This document shows, in pieces, positions 1 to 7,476 of a stretch of DNA of 8,859 nt. The stretch is taken from positions 1-8,859 of the forward strand of contig JAQUXG010000061.1 of assembly GCA_028692515.1 (NCBI GenBank), read 5' to 3'. The notes below the pieces were generated by a model, which did not search any database, was not told the DNA's origin, and worked only from the letters and a program-made list of their open reading frames with translations. Position 1 is the first letter of the stretch; each line of letters starts with the position of its first letter. A program made the position numbers and the translations under genes. The DNA comes from Kiritimatiellales bacterium. Its GTDB lineage: Bacteria > Verrucomicrobiota > Kiritimatiellia > Kiritimatiellales > Tichowtungiaceae.

Positions 1-52
1 ACCAAACCGTTCGCTCCTGGTGCATTTAAAACAGTTGAGATGCCGGTCGATT

Positions 53-89
53 CGCTTGAAGGACGCGCGGTTGCCACGTCCTTCGGGCG
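53..89. repeat. Long hairpin / possible dispersed palindromic element at the left edge
   Basis: Bases 53-65 pair with 77-89 to give a 13-bp stem (11 Watson-Crick pairs and two T-G pairs on the plus strand) around an 11-base loop. The inner eight pairs, GAAGGACG with CGTCCTTC, are perfect. Neither side carries a T-run, so it is not a standard terminator. A second, weaker pairing (CTCCC 108-112 with GGGAG 130-134) follows. The surrounding 1-209 has no recognisable gene. The reading frame starting at base 1 stays open to a TGA at 139-141, but its translation resembles nothing I know. The hairpin could be a dispersed intergenic repeat or part of a structured RNA; the sequence alone does not decide. 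Confidence 0.45.
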
Positions 90-209
90 TTGGATAGCGA
101 AGCCGCTCTCCCGTTGGTCGAGTCCTGTAGGGAGCGAGTGATGGACACAGTCTCATTTGAATACAAAGAAAACTGTCCTACAAAAACCAAAGTGCGGCAT
201 CGTGGTCAC

Positions 210-237
210 AAAAAAAGGACGCCCGAAAAGGGCGCCC
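210..237 (-). terminator. Intrinsic terminator of the mre-rng operon
   Basis: Read on the minus strand, GGGCGCCC (237-230) pairs with GGGCGTCC (224-217). This gives eight pairs including one G-U, a five-base TTTTC loop, and seven T residues (216-210) immediately after. It begins 32 bases beyond the rng stop codon and no other gene lies between, so it is the natural end of the minus-strand transcription unit. Confidence 0.92.
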
Positions 238-269
238 TTCCCCGTCAACGCTCCAGAGAGCGCACGGAT

Positions 270-1865
270 TTATTTGTCGTTGTCCGTGCTGGAATAGACC
301 ACGTGATTTGTCTGTTCGTTGGTGATGTTGAACGCTTCCATGTGCAGATGCGGATCGGAGACAAATGTCAGGTGGCCCTGAAATTTTTTCTCCATGTCGA
401 TGAGCATCTGTTCGTCCTCGTGACGCAAACGGTTGAGTACGGTCGGGTTGACGGTGACCTTCATGGAATGGATCCCCTTCCGGTCTTTACGGAGCGCCGC
501 CGACAGACGCCGTTGCAGTTCAACGCTCATGGTCAGCGCAGATTTGACGCGGCCGCGTCCGCCGCAGTAATCGCATTCGACGTAGGTCGTGGTGTAGACG
601 CTTTCTTCAAAGCGCTGACGGGTCATTTCCAAAAGTCCAAGTTGCGAGATCGGCAGAACGTTGGTGCGGGCGCGGTCTTCACGCAACGCATCTTTGAGCG
701 TTTTGTAGACCGCGTTCTGGTCGCGCTTGCTCTTCATGTCGATGAAGTCGATGACGACCAGTCCGCCGACGTTGCGCAGACGCATCTGACGAGCCACCTC
801 CTCGGCGGATTCGATGTTGACGGACAGAATCGATTCCTCGGCGCTCTTGCCGCCTTTATGGCGACCGGTGTTTACGTCAACGGCGACGAGAGCTTCCGTT
901 TCGTCGAAGATCAGGTAGGCACCTGATTTGAGCCAGACCTTGCGGCGGAATACGGACTCGATCTGTTTTTCGACTTCGAAGTAGTCAAACATCGGTTCTT
1001 CGCCGCCGTATAACTGAACCCAGTTGCGTGATCGACGGGAATATTTGGCGATCATTTTGCGAATCATTTCGTAGGCCTCACGGTTGTCCACGAAGACCCG
1101 GTCGATGTCTTCCGTCAGATAGTCGCGCACAACGCGCTCGGCCAGATGCGGTTCCTGATAGAGAACGCACGGTGCCGGTTTTTCCTTCATGCCGCTGTCG
1201 ATTTCCTTCCAGATTTCGATCAGCGTTCGGGCGTCGCGGGCGAAGCTGGTCTTGCGTGTACCGGAACCGGCGGTGCGCACAATGATGCCGATTGTTTCAG
1301 GAATCGGAAGACGGGCCAGAATTTTTTTCAGCCGGATGCGTTCTTTGGCATCGCCGATTTTTTTGGAGATACCTTTCAGTCCGGTGCCGGGCATCATGAC
1401 CAGATAGCGTCCGGGGACGCTCAGGTTGGCGGTAACGCGCGGACCTTTGGTGCCGATGGCATCTTTGGTGACCTGCACAATAATTTCCGATCCGATCGGG
1501 AATTTTCTAGCCATTTCGCCGGGAGAGAATTTGCGGCGGCGACGGGTGCTGTTCCGGTTACCCTCCTGCTCTTCCAGCCGGGCGGCATCTTCCGGAATCA
1601 TGTCCCAGTAGTGGATAAAGGCATTTTTCTGCATGCCGATGTCAACAAAGGCCGCCTGCAGACCATCTTCAAGATTCTGGATTTTCCCTTTGAAAATACT
1701 GCCGACCAACCGGTTTTCTTCGGATCGTTCGATGTGGAAGTTGTCCAGACGTCCTTCGTCCAGTACAACCACACGGGTTTCGAGCGGTTCGATATTGATC
1801 AGGATTTCCTTTTTCTTTCGGGCTCCGATCGTCAGTTTATCTTTAATTGCATTGATGCTGAGCAT
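270..1865 (-). CDS. rng: Ribonuclease G/E family endoribonuclease
   Basis: Single-strand-specific endoribonuclease of the RNase E/G family, which processes rRNA precursors and starts mRNA decay in the cytoplasm. The 531-residue protein has an N-terminal S1 RNA-binding region (about 35-145, with GSIFKGKIQNLEDGLQAAFV) interrupted by an arginine-rich stretch near 104-112. The catalytic DNase-I-like part carries AVDVNTGR (D330, N332) and VIDFIDM (D373, D376), matching the metal-binding aspartates of RNase E. The Zn-link motif CDYCGGRG (C431, C434) lets the enzymes dimerise around zinc. It lacks the long C-terminal degradosome scaffold of E. coli RNase E and is close to RNase G in size. The ATG at 1865 is supported by AGGAG just upstream. 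It follows rodA by 18 bases and is last in the operon, before the terminator at 210-237. rng next to mreBCD is a known arrangement in other bacteria. Confidence 0.95.
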   Translation of the reverse strand: MLSINAIKDKLTIGARKKKEILINIEPLETRVVVLDEGRLDNFHIERSEENRLVGSIFKGKIQNLEDGLQAAFVDIGMQKNAFIHYWDMIPEDAARLEEQEGNRNSTRRRRKFSPGEMARKFPIGSEIIVQVTKDAIGTKGPRVTANLSVPGRYLVMMPGTGLKGISKKIGDAKERIRLKKILARLPIPETIGIIVRTAGSGTRKTSFARDARTLIEIWKEIDSGMKEKPAPCVLYQEPHLAERVVRDYLTEDIDRVFVDNREAYEMIRKMIAKYSRRSRNWVQLYGGEEPMFDYFEVEKQIESVFRRKVWLKSGAYLIFDETEALVAVDVNTGRHKGGKSAEESILSVNIESAEEVARQMRLRNVGGLVVIDFIDMKSKRDQNAVYKTLKDALREDRARTNVLPISQLGLLEMTRQRFEESVYTTTYVECDYCGGRGRVKSALTMSVELQRRLSAALRKDRKGIHSMKVTVNPTVLNRLRHEDEQMLIDMEKKFQGHLTFVSDPHLHMEAFNITNEQTNHVVYSSTDNDK

Positions 1866-1883
1866 TGATGCTCCTTTCTTTCA

Positions 1884-3008
1884 TTAAATACGACGCCGCA
1901 GGTAAACACTCTGTACCAGTCCAAGCGCTGTCATGGTACTCACCATGAAGGTTCCGCCGTAACTCATCAGCGGTAGCGGCAGACCGGTAATTGGCATGAG
2001 GCCTATGGTCATCGCGATATTTACAAAAACATGTGAGAAGATCAGCACGCCGACACCTGCCGCCAGTAATCGCCCGAATGTATCCCGGGCAACCACCGCA
2101 GCGCGCATGCAACGCACCACTATCATTGTGTACAAACCCAGCAGCAGCGCGCTGCCGGCGAACCCGGATTCTTCCGCCACCACCGAATAAATAAAATCGG
2201 TCGGCGCGACAGTTCTCGGCAGAAAGCCGAGAATATTCTGAGTTCCTTTTAAATAACCTTTCCCGAACAGACCGCCGGAACCAACCGCAATCTGTGATTG
2301 CAGTTTATTCCAGCCGGCCCCCAGCGGATCCTGATTGACGTTCAGATAAACCAGAATGCGGTTTTTCTGATAGTCCGTCAGGAACGGACAGCTGTCGGGA
2401 AAAAAACGTAACCAAACAATCAGCACCAGAAGCGCCGCAACACCCGCGCCGACCAGAGTCAGCAACGGACGCAGCGGAACTCCCGCGCAAAATAACAAAA
2501 GCATGACAATAGGAAGCAGCACCATGGCGCTGCCCAGATCGGTTTCGGCGGCGATCAGCAGAAACGGAACGCCCGCCAGCACAAAAGCCAGAATAAATGT
2601 TTTCAAACGCTCGACATCGGTTGCCGGATCACCCAGCCAGGCCGCCAGAGTCAAGACCGAGGCCAGCTTGGCAAATTCCGAAGGCTGAACCGTGATCCCG
2701 CCGAAGCTGAACCAACGGTGCGCACCGTAAACGGACATTCCGATAAACAATACGAGCACCAAGGAAATCAGGCCGGCCAGATAAATCCACCAGTGCATGC
2801 TGCTCAGCTTGCGGTAATCCATTGCCGCGACGGCGCTGTAACAGCCGAGGCCGATCAGTGCCCAGACCATCTGCCGACCCATCAGGCTGCCGGAGGCGTG
2901 ACCCCCGCTGCGATAGTCCGCGCTGTAAATGAAAAGACAGCTGATGACCAGCAGCGCCGCGATCGCGAAGAACATCAACCAGTCAAAACGGTAGAGACTC
3001 CGGCTCAT
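1884..3008 (-). CDS. rodA: RodA, SEDS-family peptidoglycan glycosyltransferase
   Basis: Integral membrane glycosyltransferase that polymerises lipid II into glycan strands during side-wall growth, working as a pair with PBP2. The 374-residue protein is almost entirely hydrophobic helices, in keeping with the ten-helix SEDS fold. Family signatures are visible: QPSEFAK (about 108-114), ETDLGSAM (about 155-162), the loop GGLFGKGYLKGTQ followed by APTDFIYSVVAEESG, whose Asp (D271) matches the catalytic aspartate of RodA, and PLMSYGGT near the C-terminus. I place the start at the ATG of 3008-3006, not at the TTG at 3032. The ATG has an ideal GGAGGT six bases upstream, overlaps the mrdA stop as ATGA, and gives the usual N-terminus. 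The mrdA overlap implies translational coupling of the two partner enzymes. Palindromes lie directly upstream of its ribosome-binding site. Confidence 0.96.
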   Translation of the reverse strand: MSRSLYRFDWLMFFAIAALLVISCLFIYSADYRSGGHASGSLMGRQMVWALIGLGCYSAVAAMDYRKLSSMHWWIYLAGLISLVLVLFIGMSVYGAHRWFSFGGITVQPSEFAKLASVLTLAAWLGDPATDVERLKTFILAFVLAGVPFLLIAAETDLGSAMVLLPIVMLLLFCAGVPLRPLLTLVGAGVAALLVLIVWLRFFPDSCPFLTDYQKNRILVYLNVNQDPLGAGWNKLQSQIAVGSGGLFGKGYLKGTQNILGFLPRTVAPTDFIYSVVAEESGFAGSALLLGLYTMIVVRCMRAAVVARDTFGRLLAAGVGVLIFSHVFVNIAMTIGLMPITGLPLPLMSYGGTFMVSTMTALGLVQSVYLRRRI

Positions 3009-4918
3009 GAGAGCACCTCCGGTTTTTTCCAATGGTTGGAAAAATCGTTCTTATTTTTTCCAATGGTTGGAAAACCTGACTCCTGACGCCCGACTCCTGA
3101 TCTCTGAACGAGCCGCCCTTCCCTCTTCATCTTTTCGTAAAGGCCTTTCATGAGAATTTTCAGACAGGGGCCGACGGTCGTGCCGCCGGTATTTCCGTCT
3201 TCGATGAGCATGGCAATGGCATATTGCGGGTTGTCGAACGGCGCAAAGGCGATCATCCATGTTTGTTTATCGCCCTCTCCTTTGACCCCGTATTCTGCGG
3301 TGCCGGTTTTCCCGGCAAAGTCGAGTCCGTCCACGGCGGCCCGTGTTCCGGTGCCGTCCGGCTCCATGATGACATCATGCATGCCGCCGCGAACCGTAGC
3401 CAGCGCGGCATCCGACCAGCTCATTTTTCCGATGCGGTCTTCTGGATTTGGACTATAGGTGTCCGATCCCGGTTCGCGATATGCCTGCACCAGCCGGGGA
3501 CGGTAGAGATAGCCGCCGTTGGCGATGGTTGCGGTGAGCATCGCCATTTGAATTGGCGTGACGCCCAGATACCCCTGCCCGATGGCCAAGTTACAGGTGT
3601 CACCGTCCGACCATCCTTTTTTATTTTCCTGTTGCCATTTTTCATCCGGCACAAGTCCGCTTTGTTCAAAATCCACTTCAACGCCGGTTTTCTTTCCGAG
3701 TCCGGCCGTCAGCGCCTGCCGCAGAATAATATCCGGCCCGCAGGCCAATGCGGTTTTGAAGAAATAGACGTTGGCGGAAACTTTCAGTGCCTCGCGCATA
3801 TCGACTTCACCGTGGCCGGTGGTGTGTACAACTCTCCTGCCGATGCGGAAGACAGACGGACTGTCGTAAACCGTATGCAACGCTTCGGGATTGACCATGG
3901 CGGCGGCCAGCCCGACCAGTGGTTTGAAGATACTGCCTGGCGGATAGACCCCGGCAACCGCGCGATTCAGCAACGGTTTTTCCGGATCTTCGCTCAGCAG
4001 TTTCCAATCCTTGGACGTGATATACGGAACAAACCGGTTTGCATCAAAACCCGGTGCGCTGAGCATGGCCAGCACGTCGCCGTTATTCGGATCAAGCACC
4101 ACCACAGCACCTTTGTGTTCACCGAGTGCTTTACGGGCAAGCAGTTGAACTTCCATATCCAGTGTTAATTTCAGGTCGCCGCCGGCTTTCGGCGTGCGGT
4201 GTGCCAGCTCACCGTGCCGGTAGCCGGAGACATCGATCTGCACCAGCATGCCGCCCGCCTCGCCGCGAAGAAAGGGATCAAACAGTTTTTCGAGTCCGGC
4301 CCGTCCGTTCATTTCCGGCAGATAGTAGGAATAATTTTTTTCTTCATTCATCGTGTCGGGGTCGGCACGGCCGACGTAGCCAAGCAGATGGGAAGTATAA
4401 GGACTGTACGGATAAATCCGTGTGGCCTGCGTGTAAACATCAACGCCCGGAATGTCATGCCCGAGCTCCGCCAGACGGGCCATGGATTGCGGACCGATAT
4501 CGTTCCAAAGCACCAGCGGAAGCGGCAGCCGCAACCGGATATGTTTCATGATGCCTGCACGATCCATTTCCGGTTTCAAGCCAGTGACGTTGGCGACTTT
4601 GTCGATGACCTCCATGGCTCCGTCGACGGTACGCGACCACGGGCCGGCGCGGCGGACGTCTTCGAGAAAGAGCGCGATGGAATAAACCGGACGGTTGTCG
4701 GCCAGACAGAGTCCGTTTCGGTCATAAATTTTTCCGCGAATGCCGGGTAACCGGACGCGGCGCAGACTTTGGATCTGCTGGCGGTTTTCAAACGTTGACA
4801 TGTTGGTCACCTGCAGGCGCCAGAGAGAAATTCCAAGCACCAGAAAGGCCAGCAACATGCCGCCCGTCATCAGAACAATGCGGGGCATATAATGACGATC
4901 TGTACGGCGGATACGCAT
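3005..4918 (-). CDS. mrdA: Penicillin-binding protein 2, peptidoglycan DD-transpeptidase
   Basis: Class B penicillin-binding protein that crosslinks peptidoglycan in the elongasome, the transpeptidase partner of RodA. Of 637 residues, about 12-34 form the membrane anchor. A dimerisation/pedestal domain follows (RGKIYDRNG near 61-69, YSPYTSHLLGYVGR near 171-184), then the transpeptidase domain. All three active-site motifs are intact: SIFK (S329 nucleophile, K332), SAN (S381, N383) and KTGT (K537-T540). The start at 4918 overlaps the mreD stop as TAATG, with GGAGG about 11 bases upstream. The conserved part seems to end near residue 605. Residues 607-637 are encoded by short DNA repeats (a duplicated GACTCCTGA and two palindromes) and look like a recently acquired, probably non-essential tail. 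The gene ends inside the rodA start (ATGA). Identification is firm; the role of the tail is unknown. Confidence 0.96.
   Translation of the reverse strand: MRIRRTDRHYMPRIVLMTGGMLLAFLVLGISLWRLQVTNMSTFENRQQIQSLRRVRLPGIRGKIYDRNGLCLADNRPVYSIALFLEDVRRAGPWSRTVDGAMEVIDKVANVTGLKPEMDRAGIMKHIRLRLPLPLVLWNDIGPQSMARLAELGHDIPGVDVYTQATRIYPYSPYTSHLLGYVGRADPDTMNEEKNYSYYLPEMNGRAGLEKLFDPFLRGEAGGMLVQIDVSGYRHGELAHRTPKAGGDLKLTLDMEVQLLARKALGEHKGAVVVLDPNNGDVLAMLSAPGFDANRFVPYITSKDWKLLSEDPEKPLLNRAVAGVYPPGSIFKPLVGLAAAMVNPEALHTVYDSPSVFRIGRRVVHTTGHGEVDMREALKVSANVYFFKTALACGPDIILRQALTAGLGKKTGVEVDFEQSGLVPDEKWQQENKKGWSDGDTCNLAIGQGYLGVTPIQMAMLTATIANGGYLYRPRLVQAYREPGSDTYSPNPEDRIGKMSWSDAALATVRGGMHDVIMEPDGTGTRAAVDGLDFAGKTGTAEYGVKGEGDKQTWMIAFAPFDNPQYAIAMLIEDGNTGGTTVGPCLKILMKGLYEKMKREGRLVQRSGVGRQESGFPTIGKNKNDFSNHWKKPEVLS
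3015..3020 (-). promoter_or_regulatory. Ribosome-binding site of rodA
   Basis: On the minus strand GGAGGT sits six bases before the ATG at 3008, a near-perfect Shine-Dalgarno sequence that fixes the rodA start. It lies inside the last codons of mrdA and only three bases from a 21-base palindrome (3024-3044). Folding of that palindrome in the mRNA could therefore influence ribosome access; this last point is inference. Confidence 0.85.
3024..3044. repeat. TTTTCCAA-N3-TTGGAAAA palindrome, copy 1
   Basis: Nine-base arms TTTTTCCAA and TTGGAAAAA flank a TGG spacer, making a perfect inverted repeat. It lies within the 3' end of mrdA (codons about 625-632) and just upstream of the rodA ribosome-binding site. 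Bases 3023-3043 are identical to 3054-3074. Confidence 0.85.
3056..3074. repeat. TTTTCCAA-N3-TTGGAAAA palindrome, copy 2
   Basis: Eight-base arms TTTTCCAA and TTGGAAAA flank the same TGG spacer as copy 1. The two copies are direct repeats 31 bases apart, separated by about ten bases. It is translated as part of the PBP2 tail (codons about 615-621) in a different frame from copy 1, so the similarity is at DNA level and not a protein repeat. Confidence 0.85.
3078..3100. repeat. Short direct repeat GACTCCTGA in the mrdA tail
   Basis: GACTCCTGA occurs at 3078-3086 and again at 3092-3100, a 14-base period with CGCCC between. It abuts palindrome copy 2 and encodes residues 607-614 of PBP2 (SGVGRQES). 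It marks the point where conserved PBP2 sequence gives way to repeat-derived sequence. Confidence 0.6.
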
Positions 4919-5421
4919 TAGATAAACCGCCTCCGGTTGCGCAGAGTCATCGTCCTCAGCTTTAAAACCAACAGAGAAATCAACGGAACAATGGTTGCTC
5001 CGGCCAGCAGTCCGCCGGCCAGCCGCATCAGCAGCATCAAGGGAGAAACCGGTCGCAATCCGCTCAACGTAAAAACAAACGCATAATAAAGGGTTTCAAG
5101 AACTGTGGCGGCAGCTCCCAGGAGGATATAGGTCGCCGGCAGGTCGCCGAATACTTCATCGCGAATCCAGTTCACCGCCGATGCCAGAGCAATATAAAAC
5201 GGAATCGATAGACCCAGCGGTGCCGGACAGAATGCATCGTGCAGAAGCCCCGCCAAAACTGCGGCGTAAAATATCTGAGACTGTTCTGTATGCAATGCAA
5301 TACAGATCATCAGTCCGGTCAGGATCGGGAGTTCCAGCGCACCGAACACGCCCCAGGGCTTCAGAGCAATCTGCAACAGTGCGCCGGCGGTTAACAGCAG
5401 GGTGATAAAGATTCGGCTCAT
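4918..5421 (-). CDS. mreD: Rod-shape-determining membrane protein MreD
   Basis: Small inner-membrane protein of the elongasome that pairs with MreC and helps link MreB filaments to RodA/PBP2. The 167-residue product is very hydrophobic, with about five membrane segments (for example near 5-20, 30-48, 52-68, 98-118 and 130-152) and a basic C-terminal end (RNRRRFI). These properties and the size fit MreD, a family with little sequence conservation, so position carries much of the call. The ATG at 5421 overlaps the mreC stop as ATGA and is preceded by GGAGG seven bases upstream. Its own stop overlaps the mrdA start as TAATG. The overlaps suggest coupled, proportionate synthesis of the three membrane partners. 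Confidence 0.93.
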   Translation of the reverse strand: MSRIFITLLLTAGALLQIALKPWGVFGALELPILTGLMICIALHTEQSQIFYAAVLAGLLHDAFCPAPLGLSIPFYIALASAVNWIRDEVFGDLPATYILLGAAATVLETLYYAFVFTLSGLRPVSPLMLLMRLAGGLLAGATIVPLISLLVLKLRTMTLRNRRRFI

Positions 5422-6248
5422 TCTTCAGCCTCCGCAGCTTCATCCCCGGCAGCAACAAACACGACATCCATCAGTTCAGTCACTGCCTGAGGAATGATGT
5501 CCGCAATCTGATAGAGCCCGGCATCTTCGGTATCAACCGTTTCAATGTATCCGATTAAAATGTCTTTGGGAAACACGCCGCCGAGACCGGAGGTTACCAC
5601 GGCATCGCCGACTTTGACGGGTGCGTCTTTATGAATAAACTGCATGCGCGCAACCGGATATCCTTTGGCATTCACGCCGCGTCCGGTAACCAGCCCGAAG
5701 GAACCGGTGCGGTTCACGCGGGCTGAAACTTTGCAGGCCGGATCGGAAATCAGCAGCACATCGGCGGTGAATGCGGACACAGCGGCCGTTCTTCCGACGA
5801 GACCATCGGGCGAAATCACCGCGCGATTTGCCTCTATCCCCTGCGCCCGGCCCTTGTCCAGCCTAACGCTTTGCCACCAGCCGCTGATGGTACGGGAGGT
5901 CACCTGACACGGAATCATCGCGCGTTTTTGTTTGGTGTAGAAATCCAGCTGATCCTGCAAATGGCGGTTTGCCTGTTCCAGATTTTCCCGTTCGGCCAGT
6001 TGAGCCTGGAGATAAATGATTTCTTCAGAAAGGCGGCTGTTTTCCTCGAGCATTCCGCCCAGGCCGCGAATCGCCGCCGCCCCCTCTTTCAGGCTTTGAA
6101 CCGTCTGCGTGAAGAAGCGGTTTGCCGGCGAGGTGGCGTCTTTGAAAATGCCTTTGACGCGGGCGGTGCATCCGTCCGGCAAACTAAAAAGCAACAGCAG
6201 TGCAAGCACAGCCGTCGCCCATTTTAAAAAACTTTTCTTTTCAACCAT
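5418..6248 (-). CDS. mreC: Rod-shape-determining protein MreC
   Basis: Bitopic periplasmic scaffold of the elongasome that activates PBP2 and assembles into filaments. The 276 residues show a short cytoplasmic N-terminus, one membrane segment (about 8-24), a coiled coil (about 65-105, ending ENLEQANRHLQDQLDFYTKQ), and then the two beta-barrel domains. Typical MreC stretches are SPDGLVGRTAAVS, VLLISDPACKVSARVNRTG, and GDAVVTSGLGGVFPKDILIG, which is the most conserved part of the family. An acidic tail (GDEAAEAEE) closes the protein. The start at 6248 gives a normal N-terminus, but only a weak GGAT/GGGT lies upstream. It follows mreB after a 63-base spacer with a hairpin, and overlaps mreD by four bases. 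Confidence 0.95.
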   Translation of the reverse strand: MVEKKSFLKWATAVLALLLLFSLPDGCTARVKGIFKDATSPANRFFTQTVQSLKEGAAAIRGLGGMLEENSRLSEEIIYLQAQLAERENLEQANRHLQDQLDFYTKQKRAMIPCQVTSRTISGWWQSVRLDKGRAQGIEANRAVISPDGLVGRTAAVSAFTADVLLISDPACKVSARVNRTGSFGLVTGRGVNAKGYPVARMQFIHKDAPVKVGDAVVTSGLGGVFPKDILIGYIETVDTEDAGLYQIADIIPQAVTELMDVVFVAAGDEAAEAEE

Positions 6249-6257
6249 AGACCCAAT

Positions 6258-6281
6258 CCGGCCGTTCTATTCAGAACCCGG
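6258..6281 (-). other. Hairpin in the mreB-mreC spacer
   Basis: GTTCT (6264-6268) and AGAAC (6273-6277) form a five-pair stem with a four-base loop. CCGG on each side (6258-6261 and 6278-6281) can extend it across a two-base bulge. Just upstream in the mRNA, CCGCGC/GCGCGG (6324-6319 with 6308-6303) can also pair around the mreB stop codon, with seven T residues (6295-6289) seven bases later. Neither is a canonical terminator. Together they could mark an mRNA stabilising or partial-termination site that keeps MreB above its membrane partners; that role is inference. Confidence 0.35.
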
Positions 6282-6311
6282 AGGGACGAAAAAAACAGGA
6301 ATCCGCGCGCT

Positions 6312-7364
<1,053 letters not shown>

Positions 7365-7394
7365 TCAAAAGTGTAAAATCTCATTAAGTGCTTC

Positions 7395-7424
7395 ATAATT
7401 GCCTGTTTAAACAAAACCGGTCAA
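7395..7424 (-). promoter_or_regulatory. Candidate sigma-70-type promoter for mreB
   Basis: On the minus strand TTGACC (7424-7419, five of six to TTGACA) is followed after 18 bases by AATTAT (7400-7395, four of six to TATAAT). This would start RNA near 7388, leaving an mreB leader of about 45 bases. It lies in the only sizeable gap ahead of the cluster. Confidence 0.5.
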
Positions 7425-7459
7425 GTCGAAAGCATGCGAATATTCACCGTTCCGCGGCG

Positions 7460-7476
7460 TTCCAAACATTGGAAAA
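7460..7476. repeat. TTCCAA-N3-TTGGAA palindrome at the 3' end of the lipoprotein gene
   Basis: TTCCAA (7460-7465) and TTGGAA (7469-7474) flank an ACA spacer, with two further A residues on the right. It begins directly after the TGA stop (7477-7479) of the minus-strand lipoprotein gene. It could act as a short 3' hairpin, but has no following T-run, so it is not a clear terminator. It belongs to the same family as 3024-3044. Confidence 0.75.

Noticed and set aside
1..141. Open frame from the left edge to the TGA at 139-141
   Set aside because: It is only 46 codons, reads through the hairpin, and its translation matches no family I recognise. It could be the end of a gene outside the window but cannot be supported.
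90..926. Long plus-strand open frame opposite rng
   Set aside because: It lies antisense to the well-supported RNase G gene, has no recognisable domain, and crosses the operon terminator. It is a shadow of the opposite strand's codon bias.
3009..3032. Earlier TTG start for rodA at 3032
   Set aside because: It would begin inside the palindrome with no ribosome-binding site, whereas the ATG at 3008 has GGAGGT at ideal spacing and the ATGA overlap.
4001..4016. TTTCCAA-TCC-TTGGAC, resembling the palindrome family
   Set aside because: Only five-base arms pair perfectly, and the bases encode the SKDWKL stretch of PBP2, which is natural for the family at that position, so chance is the better explanation.
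3224..4750. Long plus-strand open frames opposite mrdA
   Set aside because: The opposite strand encodes PBP2 with all catalytic motifs; these frames have no domain features of their own.
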